Below, one piece after another: positions 1 through 5,585 of a stretch of DNA of 6,797 nucleotides. Source of the DNA: Desulfurococcales archaeon (lineage in GTDB: Archaea; Thermoproteota; Thermoprotei_A; Sulfolobales; Ignisphaeraceae); contig JAMOOB010000404.1 in NCBI GenBank assembly GCA_027066265.1, positions 1 through 6,797 on the forward strand, in the 5' to 3' direction. The notes beneath the pieces are model-generated. The model saw only the letters and a list, made by a program, of their open reading frames with translations. It ran no database searches and was not told the origin of the DNA. Every line of letters starts with the position of its first letter. Position 1 is the stretch's first letter. The position numbers and the translations under genes were made by a program.

Positions 1-343
1 CGTTCACGTCTATGTAGATCCCGTTCTCGGAAACTATGTATGCGAAGGGATAGAACCTGCATACCAAGGGTTTGTGCATGTGTACTCTACATCGACCGGA
101 AGGATCTAGAAAGATGCAGCCAGCACCATCTCTATCGTTTAACGCTAGGTAGTACATACCGTTGCCTATCTTTATGGGTGGGTAAAGTCCTCGAGCATCG
201 TAGATCCTAGCATCCTTGAAATCGACGACGCTGTACACATCGATGTTCTCGTACATCGCTAGACGATAGAGATCGAGATGCGTAACGGGGATCCAGTACT
301 TTCGACAGCAATGCCCCTTCATCAAGCAGCGGAACCTAACCAT
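1..343 (-). CDS. YkgJ-family cysteine-cluster (Zn/Fe-chelating domain) protein, C-terminus cut by window edge
   Basis: I translated the minus strand from an ATG at 341-343; the frame stays open to base 1, giving 114 codons of a partial protein. It shows the cysteine pattern of the YkgJ/UPF0153 putative zinc- or iron-chelating family: C6 with C12-C13 (CLMKGHCC), C76 and C85 (GCIFLDPSGRC), H88, and C95 in CRFYPF. The spacing C-x5-CC, then C-x8-C-x2-H-x6-C followed by R-x-YPF, is typical. The metal or Fe-S ligand and the cellular role are not established for the family. The start is supported by GGTGAT at 347-352, three bases before ATG, and by an in-frame TAA five codons upstream. It follows the hydrolase gene on the same strand after 33 nt, so the two are probably co-transcribed. 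Family assignment is confident; function is unknown. Confidence 0.88.
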   Translation of the reverse strand, partial: MVRFRCLMKGHCCRKYWIPVTHLDLYRLAMYENIDVYSVVDFKDARIYDARGLYPPIKIGNGMYYLALNDRDGAGCIFLDPSGRCRVHMHKPLVCRFYPFAYIVSENGIYIDVN

Positions 344-346
344 AGA

Positions 347-352
347 ATCACC
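347..352 (-). promoter_or_regulatory. Shine-Dalgarno site of the YkgJ-like gene
   Basis: GGTGAT on the minus strand, three bases before the ATG at 343. It is complementary to the archaeal 16S rRNA 3' end (ATCACCTCC). It fixes the start of this gene, and a GGTGAG at the same distance precedes the UPF0147 start. Confidence 0.7.
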
Positions 353-376
353 GAGCGTTTAGGGAACTCGAAAAAG

Positions 377-1039
377 TTAGCTAGGTTCCGGGAAGATAAC
401 CACGGTTCTTTCGGGTACGTTGTTCTTCGAAACTACGAACTCGTTGCGTTCCAAACGAACGATGTTCCAATCCTCGACGTGTTTAAGGAATTCGTCGAGG
501 GTTTTCAGAGGCAGCATCAATCCCTTGACCCAGTAGTGCATCGGTATAACGCACCTAGGTTCCAGAACCTTCACCACTTGCCACGCTTCGTCGGGTTCGA
601 TCGTGAAAGTTCCTCCCACGGGAATCATGAGGACGTCTATAGGCTTCAGTTCGCGAGCGAGCGATTCATCGAGTACGTGGCCGAGATCTCCGAGATGAAC
701 GAATGCTACGCCATCCACCTCGATCCTGTACATCACTACTCGACCCCTTCTCTTACCACCTACCTTGTCGTGGAATGCTTCGACACCCTTCACACGGATT
801 CCATCGATAATCTGCTCACCCTTCGCCATGACTAGGAGCTTCGCGCTAGGCTTGGCAACAACGTTGTACGCGTTGTGATCGTAGTGGTTGTGCGTTATGA
901 GAACGATATCCGCTTCGACCTTGGGAGGTTTCAAGCCTATGCTATGCCCATCGTGTGGATCGATCACTATCACCCTACCATCGTTAGCAACGATCTCGAA
1001 GCATGCATGACCGTGCCACCTAACTATGGTCACGTACAC
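377..1039 (-). CDS. Metallo-beta-lactamase-fold metal-dependent hydrolase (UPF0173/UlaG-like)
   Basis: A 220-aa protein of about the usual length for the small UPF0173/Lactamase_B_3 hydrolases. Metal-ligand motifs are in order: GHACF at residues 10-14, the D27-P loop, THNHYDH at 49-55 (H50, H52, D54, H55), H90, HLGD at 115-118 (H115, D118), a GGTFT loop at 142-146, and IPMHY with H168. These should bind two divalent metals in an alpha-beta/beta-alpha fold. There is no signal peptide, so it is probably cytoplasmic. The substrate is unknown; UlaG cleaves a phosphorylated lactone, but most archaeal members are uncharacterised. The start is a GTG at 1039. A second GTG two codons in (1033) is equally good, because GGTG lies 6 bases before it and homologues usually begin near this residue. 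It is transcribed away from UPF0147 and leads a probable two-gene operon with the YkgJ-like gene. Confidence 0.88.
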   Translation of the reverse strand: MYVTIVRWHGHACFEIVANDGRVIVIDPHDGHSIGLKPPKVEADIVLITHNHYDHNAYNVVAKPSAKLLVMAKGEQIIDGIRVKGVEAFHDKVGGKRRGRVVMYRIEVDGVAFVHLGDLGHVLDESLARELKPIDVLMIPVGGTFTIEPDEAWQVVKVLEPRCVIPMHYWVKGLMLPLKTLDEFLKHVEDWNIVRLERNEFVVSKNNVPERTVVIFPEPS

Positions 1040-1051
1040 GCACCCTAGGAT

Positions 1052-1063
1052 AGCGAGCTCGCT
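1052..1063. repeat. 12-bp perfect palindrome in a divergent promoter region (operator candidate)
   Basis: AGCGAGCTCGCT is a perfect inverted repeat with no spacer. It lies between the candidate TATA box of the minus-strand hydrolase gene and its start codon, about where RNA polymerase would start. That is a typical place for an archaeal repressor site. No binding protein can be named. Confidence 0.4.
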
Positions 1064-1068
1064 CGCAG

Positions 1069-1076
1069 TGATAAAC
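1069..1076 (-). promoter_or_regulatory. Candidate TATA box for the hydrolase operon
   Basis: The minus strand reads GTTTATCA here, an A/T-rich stretch in GC-richer surroundings. A transcription start about 26 nt downstream would fall near 1046, leaving only a short leader before the GTG at 1039 or 1033. Position and composition are the only evidence. Confidence 0.35.
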
Positions 1077-1082
1077 CTACAG

Positions 1083-1094
1083 CTCTTTAAGCTC
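1083..1094 (+). promoter_or_regulatory. Candidate TATA box for UPF0147-FAU-1
   Basis: CTCTTTAAGCTC, with the core CTTTAAG, is the only A/T-rich element upstream on the plus strand. It predicts a transcription start near 1113 and a leader of about 30 nt carrying the ribosome binding site. The element is nearly symmetric, so it could also be read on the other strand. Confidence 0.35.
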
Positions 1095-1134
1095 GTAGCG
1101 ATGTAGAGACTCTCGAAGAGGTCATGGATAGGTG

Positions 1135-1140
1135 GGTGAG
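1135..1140 (+). promoter_or_regulatory. Shine-Dalgarno site deciding the UPF0147 start
   Basis: GGTGAG lies three bases before the ATG at 1144. The upstream in-frame GTG at 1132 lies immediately before this site, at the start of the longer GTGGGTGAG stretch, and has no comparable site of its own, so 1144 is preferred. Confidence 0.65.
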
Positions 1141-1143
1141 AGC

Positions 1144-1488
1144 ATGAGTAACGCTCCTCAAGGTCGGAACCAGGGTCAGGGAGGACAACAGCAACCTCGT
1201 TTCCAGCCTAAGGTAGGTGCGATGATGTACTTCGACAACGAAGCGAAGATCAGGCAAGCACTGATGATACTCTTCAGAATCATAAACGATTCGTCGATTC
1301 CTAGAAACATTAGGAGAGCTGCTACGCAAGCAGTTCGCGTACTCACCGACAAATCGTTGTCGCCAGCCGTGAGAGCAGCCAACGCTGTAGGCGTACTAGA
1401 CGAGGTTAGCCAGGATCCGAACATGCCTACGCATGCACGTACGCTGCTCTGGTCTGCGATAACGATACTCGAGACTGTCAAGGATTGA
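1144..1488 (+). CDS. UPF0147 family protein
   Basis: A 114-aa protein from the ATG at 1144 (118 aa if the GTG at 1132 is used). The first 22 or so residues are Gly/Gln/Asn-rich and probably disordered. The remainder is the small all-helical UPF0147 domain, found essentially only in archaea. It shows the family's conserved stretches NDSSIPRNIRRAA, a VRAANAVGVLDE-like stretch, SQDPNMP-HART, and LETV near the C-terminus. The usual domain is about 90 aa, so the Gly/Gln tail accounts for the extra length. No catalytic residues are evident, no function is established, and it is likely cytoplasmic. Its TGA overlaps the ATG of the downstream FAU-1 gene (TGATG, 1486-1490), which implies translational coupling and suggests a role connected to RNA metabolism; that link is inference from context. 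Confidence 0.9.
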   Translation: MSNAPQGRNQGQGGQQQPRFQPKVGAMMYFDNEAKIRQALMILFRIINDSSIPRNIRRAATQAVRVLTDKSLSPAVRAANAVGVLDEVSQDPNMPTHARTLLWSAITILETVKD

Positions 1489-2939
1489 TGGGCTTGAAGT
1501 TCAGGTACAGAGTTCGCGGAATCTACGCTACCGCCATAGCGAAGTTGCTACTCGATAGCGGTGCAGAGCTAGTAGATCTCTCCAAACAGTTGGCAGATAG
1601 ATTTGGACTACCCATGAGAAGCGATGAACCTCCTCACGCAACGGTTAAGGCAGGTGACGAGGATCCGCATACCTTAGTCATCGTAGGGTACCGAGATGCT
1701 GTCGAGAACTGTTTCGAAGTACTCGAGAGCTCCATACCATTCACGGTCTCTCGGTTCGTTGAGCTCGGACCCTACACAACGGTTACGGCTAAGATAGTCG
1801 AGCGAAGTGCTTCGGAATGCATTGCCGAGCTACCGGGAGGAGAACGCGCACGGATACCCGAGTGCAACGAAGATGTAGGGAAGGTTATTGCGGTACACGT
1901 AGTTCGTGCACCTTCGAAGCTAGGAGAGCTCTACGTAGCTAGGAAAGGGATCGCAGTGGTTACGGATAGCGTTACGCTTGTAGACGATGGTCGTGCAAGG
2001 ATATCGTTCAGCGAACACGTTAGGAATTTCGAGAGACGTGCTGAGCTAACGATGTTGTCTCAGGAAGCGGTGAGGATGGGGCTCTCGGTTAAGTGGAGGA
2101 GCGCTGCGCGATCGCTATCCCTAGACAAGATGATGGAGGATCTACGGCGAGGCATCGAATTGGTAGAGCAACTCCGTGCCAAGGCGCTCAACGCTTCCGA
2201 TCCCCAAGTACTTAGCTTTGGAGAATCGATAGCTTTCATATCTCTGAGTCGATCATCGAAAGAGTTCCTAGACCATATCAGAAGACTCGTAGTACCTACG
2301 ACACCGCTGCACCACACACTGAAGTCATGTTCGTTCCCGCAGCCGGTCGTTGACGCGCTCGACGTGATGAGCGTGGAGCTACCGCTCAATGCTTTGGAGA
2401 AAGGTATCTCGAGGTACATCATCGAAACGCTGAAGAACTTCGCAAGCATTCGATTGAAGCACGTCAAGCCCGATGGCGAAGAAATACACATAGGTCCTGC
2501 CTACGTCCAGAGCGCTACGTACAGCGATCTTCTAGGACCCATACTCGTACTTAAACGTGTGGTGAAGAGCGAGGGTATCTATGATGCTCTGAACGTAGCC
2601 AAGGAGGTTGGAGACGAGATAACGACTATCGTCCCCCTCGAAAAATGGTTCTTGATACACGTCTACCGCTCTCCGCAGGGCGTATTGAAGGGGGTGTACG
2701 TAAACATCAATACACCGCCAGAGCTAGACCTCGGTAGGAACGAGGTTAGGTACATCGATCTATACGTAGACGTTGTTTCCACCAGCAACGAGCCTAGAGT
2801 CGTCGATATGGAGCAGCTCGAAGAAATGCATGTCAGGGGTGTTGTGGCTGGAGACCTTCTATACATGGCTAAGCAGACTGTGGCCGAGGTACTTGCACGT
2901 TTCGAATCGTTGAAGAACGAAGCTCTTCAATTCGTCTAG
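1488..2939 (+). CDS. FAU-1-type RNA-binding ribonuclease (RNase E/G-like region plus DUF402)
   Basis: A 483-aa protein matching archaeal FAU-1, which is about 470 aa in Pyrococcus and described as an AU-rich RNA-binding protein related to RNase E/G, with reported action on 5S rRNA precursors in Thermococcales. The N-terminus (KFRYRVRGIYATAIAKLL) is characteristic. Residues roughly 90-200 form the S1/RNase E/G-like part, including ISFSEHVRNFERR and GLSVKWRSAA, the counterpart of the RNase E/G core. Residues roughly 320-470 form a DUF402 domain with GVYVNINTPPEL and YIDLYVDVV followed by a D-x(3-4)-E-rich segment. It is presumably cytoplasmic. ATG at 1488 is chosen because it overlaps the preceding TGA; a TTG at 1485 would add one residue. 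AAGGA at 1480-1484 may assist initiation. Its stop is shared with the convergent phoU-like gene. Assignment is firm; the RNA target here is inferred. Confidence 0.88.
   Translation: MGLKFRYRVRGIYATAIAKLLLDSGAELVDLSKQLADRFGLPMRSDEPPHATVKAGDEDPHTLVIVGYRDAVENCFEVLESSIPFTVSRFVELGPYTTVTAKIVERSASECIAELPGGERARIPECNEDVGKVIAVHVVRAPSKLGELYVARKGIAVVTDSVTLVDDGRARISFSEHVRNFERRAELTMLSQEAVRMGLSVKWRSAARSLSLDKMMEDLRRGIELVEQLRAKALNASDPQVLSFGESIAFISLSRSSKEFLDHIRRLVVPTTPLHHTLKSCSFPQPVVDALDVMSVELPLNALEKGISRYIIETLKNFASIRLKHVKPDGEEIHIGPAYVQSATYSDLLGPILVLKRVVKSEGIYDALNVAKEVGDEITTIVPLEKWFLIHVYRSPQGVLKGVYVNINTPPELDLGRNEVRYIDLYVDVVSTSNEPRVVDMEQLEEMHVRGVVAGDLLYMAKQTVAEVLARFESLKNEALQFV
2936..2939. other. Shared palindromic stop codon CTAG of convergent genes
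   Basis: The tetranucleotide CTAG holds both stops. TAG at 2937-2939 ends FAU-1 on the plus strand, and TAG read from 2938 to 2936 ends the phoU-like gene on the minus strand. There is no intergenic space, so each transcript's 3' end must lie inside the opposing gene. Confidence 0.95.
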
Positions 2940-3916
2940 GTCTCTACCTGTATATTCTTCTCCTCGCTGTACCTAACGATCCTCGCCGTAGCAACTTCAG
3001 CGATTTCAGCAGCTTCGTAGAGTATCACCGTAGCCTCGTGAACCAACGCCATGGTTTCGGGGGTATCTATGCATGTACCTGGAATCGTGAAGACTTCTCG
3101 AGACAAGGGTTCGCGTTCCATGAGTACCTTTATCGCTAGATCGAGGTTCATGGTAACGAACGAGTTTATGGATTTCGATGTGTAGGCAGCTACCCGTGCA
3201 AATACGTCGCGAAACCTCGTCTTGCACTCCTCGACGAAGCTTGAGCCTAGCTTCAGCAACGTGTTGGAGGCTCTATCGAGTGCGTCACCTATGTGCTCCA
3301 AGCTCTTGATCACGATCATGTTGTCCAGAGCATCCTGCGGATTCTTGAAAGCGGTTCTCTTAATCGTTCGAACGCCTAGGAAGTGAAGCCTATCGAGATC
3401 GTCGTCGAGCTTAATCAGCTGCTCGAGACGAGATCTATCGCCTGTCTGGAAGTAGTCCATGAGGAGATCGAACATGGTATCGATCGTGGTCTTCATGGAG
3501 GTTATTACCTCCTCGACCTTGGTGTTGAGTTCGTCTACCGAGACCTTTATCGTGAAGCTCGGTCCATCCATAGCAATGGTTCCGGGAAGCCTCATAGCAA
3601 CCTCGTAGAAAGCCTTCCTCGCGAGATCGCGTGAGTTCTCCACCACGATCACGTCGTACCCATCTATGTACCCAGCTATGATGAGACGAGACAGCGTCTC
3701 GATATCCTTAGCCCTCACCTTCACGGCGTACAGAGGCTTGGTCTTGGTTATGCTTAGAGGTCTAACCATTATGTAGCCCGAACCCAGCGAAACCTCGACG
3801 CTCGACCCTATGGAGAGCCCAAGTAGTGGGAGCCATTCCTTGGGAATCGTTATGCCAGCGCTACGCTCTCCGATCTTGATTATCTTCCTAACATCGGTTA
3901 GGTTCGTGGGCACCAT
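2936..3916 (-). CDS. PhoU-family regulator with N-terminal SpoVT-AbrB domain
   Basis: 326 aa from the ATG at 3916; the frame is open to another ATG at 3958 (340 aa). Numbering from 3916, residues 9-53 form a SpoVT-AbrB DNA-binding domain (VRKIIKIGERSAG-ITIPKEWL, then V-EVSLGSG). Residues about 130-225 hold a PhoU helical repeat with the acidic LDDDLDRL and the hallmark KSLEHIGD, and the C-terminal third looks like a weaker second repeat (HEATVILYEAAEIAEVA). This AbrB-PhoU architecture is common in archaea and is usually annotated as a phosphate uptake regulator. No pst transporter gene lies in the window, so the regulated pathway is unknown. I prefer 3916 because GGGTGCT precedes it, 3958 has no ribosome binding site, and a TATA-like TTATTACTTA lies between the two starts about 30 nt upstream of 3916. 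It converges with FAU-1, and their stop codons overlap. Confidence 0.85.
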   Translation of the reverse strand: MVPTNLTDVRKIIKIGERSAGITIPKEWLPLLGLSIGSSVEVSLGSGYIMVRPLSITKTKPLYAVKVRAKDIETLSRLIIAGYIDGYDVIVVENSRDLARKAFYEVAMRLPGTIAMDGPSFTIKVSVDELNTKVEEVITSMKTTIDTMFDLLMDYFQTGDRSRLEQLIKLDDDLDRLHFLGVRTIKRTAFKNPQDALDNMIVIKSLEHIGDALDRASNTLLKLGSSFVEECKTRFRDVFARVAAYTSKSINSFVTMNLDLAIKVLMEREPLSREVFTIPGTCIDTPETMALVHEATVILYEAAEIAEVATARIVRYSEEKNIQVET

Positions 3917-3940
3917 AGCACCCGAGAATACACCCCTAAC

Positions 3941-3950
3941 TAAGTAATAA
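3941..3950 (-). promoter_or_regulatory. Candidate TATA box for the PhoU-like gene
   Basis: The minus strand reads TTATTACTTA. A start about 26 nt downstream would be near 3920, giving a nearly leaderless mRNA that begins at the ATG at 3916. This is the main reason for preferring the shorter protein. It rests on composition and spacing only. Confidence 0.4.
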
Positions 3951-4004
3951 CCGTTCATACGTGACGCTAACCGTAAGACTCTGTATCCGCAAAGCCTTCC
4001 CGAG

Positions 4005-4035
4005 GTTACCGGGTTAGTCTAGGGTGTTACCGGGT
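4005..4035. repeat. Pair of 10-bp direct repeats in a divergent promoter region
   Basis: GTTACCGGGT occurs at 4005-4014 and again at 4026-4035, exactly 21 bp apart or two turns of B-DNA. Both copies are followed by a TAG/CTAA-like tail. They lie upstream of both the minus-strand PhoU-like gene and the plus-strand surface protein gene. This geometry suits a dimeric or cooperatively binding regulator contacting one face of the DNA. Binding is inferred; the repeat is directly visible. Confidence 0.5.
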
Positions 4036-4071
4036 CTAACGCTATCAACGTTCTCGGAAACGAAGGGTTAA

Positions 4072-4080
4072 GCTAAAATA
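4072..4080 (+). promoter_or_regulatory. Candidate TATA box for the surface protein gene
   Basis: GCTAAAATA preceded by GGGTTAA is the most A/T-rich stretch in this intergenic region and looks like an archaeal BRE/TATA pair. The predicted transcription start is near 4103, just ahead of the ribosome binding site GGTGGAG (4106-4112), which sits 5 nt before the ATG at 4118. Confidence 0.5.
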
Positions 4081-4117
4081 CGCTGATCTTCAGCCGTAGC
4101 GAAGCGGTGGAGCGTCT

Positions 4118-4525
4118 ATGCGAACGATACCGATCTTAACGCTAACGATTCTTCTCTGCTTATCCACGGTATTGATGTGCACGGTCCTGGCTCAAACAAC
4201 GTCTATCACGACCGCTCATACGGAGCCAAACGTTGCAACAAATACTACGGCCAGCGTCACGACGAAGATCAATGCGTCGGCTACAACCACAACGAGTCCA
4301 AGCAACACTACGACTACGAAACCCAACGTAACGACGATCACGCGCTACTCGTTGATAACCATCACCGCGACCGAGACCTACGTACCTCCACTCGCTAAGA
4401 GCGCTACGATGATAAGCATAGGTTTCGCCGCGGGTGCTCTCGTAGGAAGCGCTGCCACGTATCAATGGCTATCGAGAAGCAAAGGTGAGAAGCTGGGTAA
4501 GAAAGTCAAGAAGCAACGCCGATGA
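4118..4525 (+). CDS. Small Thr-rich membrane-anchored surface protein, unknown family
   Basis: A 135-aa protein that I do not recognise as a named family. Residues 1-25 form a signal peptide (R2, then a hydrophobic stretch ending VLA before Q26). Residues 26-90 are very Thr/Ser-rich with four N-glycosylation sequons (N42, N52, N63, N70), like a glycosylated stalk. Residues about 96-118 are a transmembrane helix carrying a glycine zipper, G102-x3-G106-x3-G110, with aromatic Y115 and W117 at the likely interface. Residues 119-135 are a strongly basic tail (KKVKKQRR). The predicted topology is an outside stalk with a cytoplasmic tail, possibly oligomerising through the zipper. The reading frame is supported by the ordered signal/stalk/membrane/tail layout, GGTGGAG upstream, and a TATA-like box. 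It is transcribed divergently from the PhoU-like gene. It could be a cell-envelope structural or accessory protein; no enzymatic motif is visible. Confidence 0.8.
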   Translation: MRTIPILTLTILLCLSTVLMCTVLAQTTSITTAHTEPNVATNTTASVTTKINASATTTTSPSNTTTTKPNVTTITRYSLITITATETYVPPLAKSATMISIGFAAGALVGSAATYQWLSRSKGEKLGKKVKKQRR

Positions 4526-4564
4526 AGATGGAAGAACCTCCTCTACCCCGATTTTCATCACGTT
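4526..4564. terminator. Convergent spacer with possible T-rich terminator
   Basis: This 39-bp gap separates the surface protein gene from the end of the kinase operon. On the plus strand it is pyrimidine-rich with a TTTT at 4552-4555, followed by GTTT. Archaeal termination commonly uses such T-rich stretches without a stable hairpin. No strong hairpin is seen, so support is weak. Confidence 0.25.
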
Positions 4565-5569
4565 TCAGGGGGCATGACTGCAGTCATCGGTACCCAAAAC
4601 TTTCTCGATGCGTGGAGCCTCATAAGCGTAGCTAGATCCTCTACGAAGACGCTCCACGAACTTCTCGATCTCGGTTTTCGAAGGAACGTTCTGTACACCC
4701 ATCCGCGTAGCTTTGAGGCTTGCAGCAGCTACGGCGTAGAGAACTGCTTCGCGAAGATCGAAACCTGTTAGAATCGAAGTTGCTAGAACAGCCGTGAAGA
4801 CATCCCCGCATCCAGCGGTGGACACGATCTTCATCCCCATCTCTTCGAGATTCGGAGCATCGACGACGAACTGGAGTCCGTTGCTACACCTACGCACGAG
4901 AGCGCCCCTAGGACCGCGCTTGACGACGATGGTTCCACTCCCTAGCTCGCTGCATAGCGATTCGAGTACGTGTTCTAGGGTACCGCTCCACGTAGATAGC
5001 AACTCGAATTCGTTTGGAACGAGGATCGCTTTCTCGTATCCACGCAGCATCCTGGTTACGTACCTACCGTAGGCTCTCCACGAACTACCGAGATCGACGA
5101 CTATCAACGCTCGTTGCTCGACGCATTGCTTCACTACACCCTCTAGAACGCTGATCGGCGGATTCATTACTAGGCATAGCTCGGCGCTCTCTATCCTAGG
5201 AATATCTGTGCAGAGATTGTTGGCTCCGGGAAACGTTGCTATGGTACTCCTACCGCTAGGCTCGATCAATACGAATGCACGTCCCGTGGAAGCGCCTTCG
5301 ACGATTCGTACCATCGATACGTCTATTCCCTGCATGCGTAGGTACTCAACGTAGTCGAGACCTTCGCTATCGCTCCCCACGCACCCAACGATCCTAACCA
5401 CTACGCGTCGATCGTCTAGGAATCTACGGATAGCAACGGCAGCGTTACCACCCGAACCACCGAACTCTCTTCTAACCTCTCGAACGAGGTTCTTCTCACC
5501 TAGGTTGAGCGAGGATTCGAGCATTAGAACCGTGTCTATGTTTAGCCTACCGAAGACGTAGATCGTCAA
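4565..5569 (-). CDS. PfkB-family (ribokinase-like) carbohydrate kinase, distal gene of operon
   Basis: 334 aa. The ribokinase fold is shown by an N-terminal G7-x4-D12 substrate loop, GGSGGNAA at 37-44 (first PfkB signature), N186-E187, VKRGPRG at 217-222, and the catalytic anion-hole motif TAGCGDVF at 251-258 with D256 as the expected catalytic base. The usual GAGD is GCGD here. It should transfer phosphate from ATP to a sugar, nucleoside or sugar phosphate in the cytoplasm; the substrate cannot be assigned. The start is a TTG at 5569, the only start codon between the upstream in-frame TAA and the conserved N-terminus. GAGGT at 5577-5581 lies 7 nt before it. The protein has a C-terminal tail of about 25 residues beyond the kinase fold, including three Cys/His near the end. 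The gene follows the other kinase after 16 nt, so they are co-transcribed. Confidence 0.87.
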   Translation of the reverse strand: MTIYVFGRLNIDTVLMLESSLNLGEKNLVREVRREFGGSGGNAAVAIRRFLDDRRVVVRIVGCVGSDSEGLDYVEYLRMQGIDVSMVRIVEGASTGRAFVLIEPSGRSTIATFPGANNLCTDIPRIESAELCLVMNPPISVLEGVVKQCVEQRALIVVDLGSSWRAYGRYVTRMLRGYEKAILVPNEFELLSTWSGTLEHVLESLCSELGSGTIVVKRGPRGALVRRCSNGLQFVVDAPNLEEMGMKIVSTAGCGDVFTAVLATSILTGFDLREAVLYAVAAASLKATRMGVQNVPSKTEIEKFVERLRRGSSYAYEAPRIEKVLGTDDCSHAP

Positions 5570-5576
5570 GGGATGT

Positions 5577-5581
5577 ACCTC
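5577..5581 (-). promoter_or_regulatory. Shine-Dalgarno site supporting the TTG start
   Basis: GAGGT on the minus strand, 7 nt before TTG at 5569. It lies in the 16-nt gap between the two kinase genes and supports the non-ATG start. Confidence 0.55.
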
Positions 5582-5585
5582 GAAA

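Noticed and set aside
371..375. T5 run on the minus strand just after the hydrolase stop, possible terminator
   Set aside because: Only five Ts, no hairpin, and the next gene with its ribosome binding site begins 33 nt after the hydrolase stop; read-through into an operon is more likely.
278..835. Open frame of 185 codons on the plus strand
   Set aside because: It lies antisense to the YkgJ-like and hydrolase genes, whose conserved motifs prove the minus-strand frames. Its protein has no recognisable domain.
2060..2491. Open frame of 143 codons on the minus strand
   Set aside because: Antisense to FAU-1, Ser-rich, no motif and no ribosome binding site evidence.
4160..4465. Minus-strand and alternative plus-strand frames across the Thr-rich gene
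   Set aside because: Repeated ACG/ACN Thr codons create open frames in other phases. Only the 4118 frame shows signal peptide, stalk, membrane helix and basic tail in order.
4554..4567. GTGATGA on the minus strand resembling a C box of a C/D-box guide RNA
   Set aside because: No D, C' or D' boxes at suitable distances follow it, so a guide RNA is not supported.
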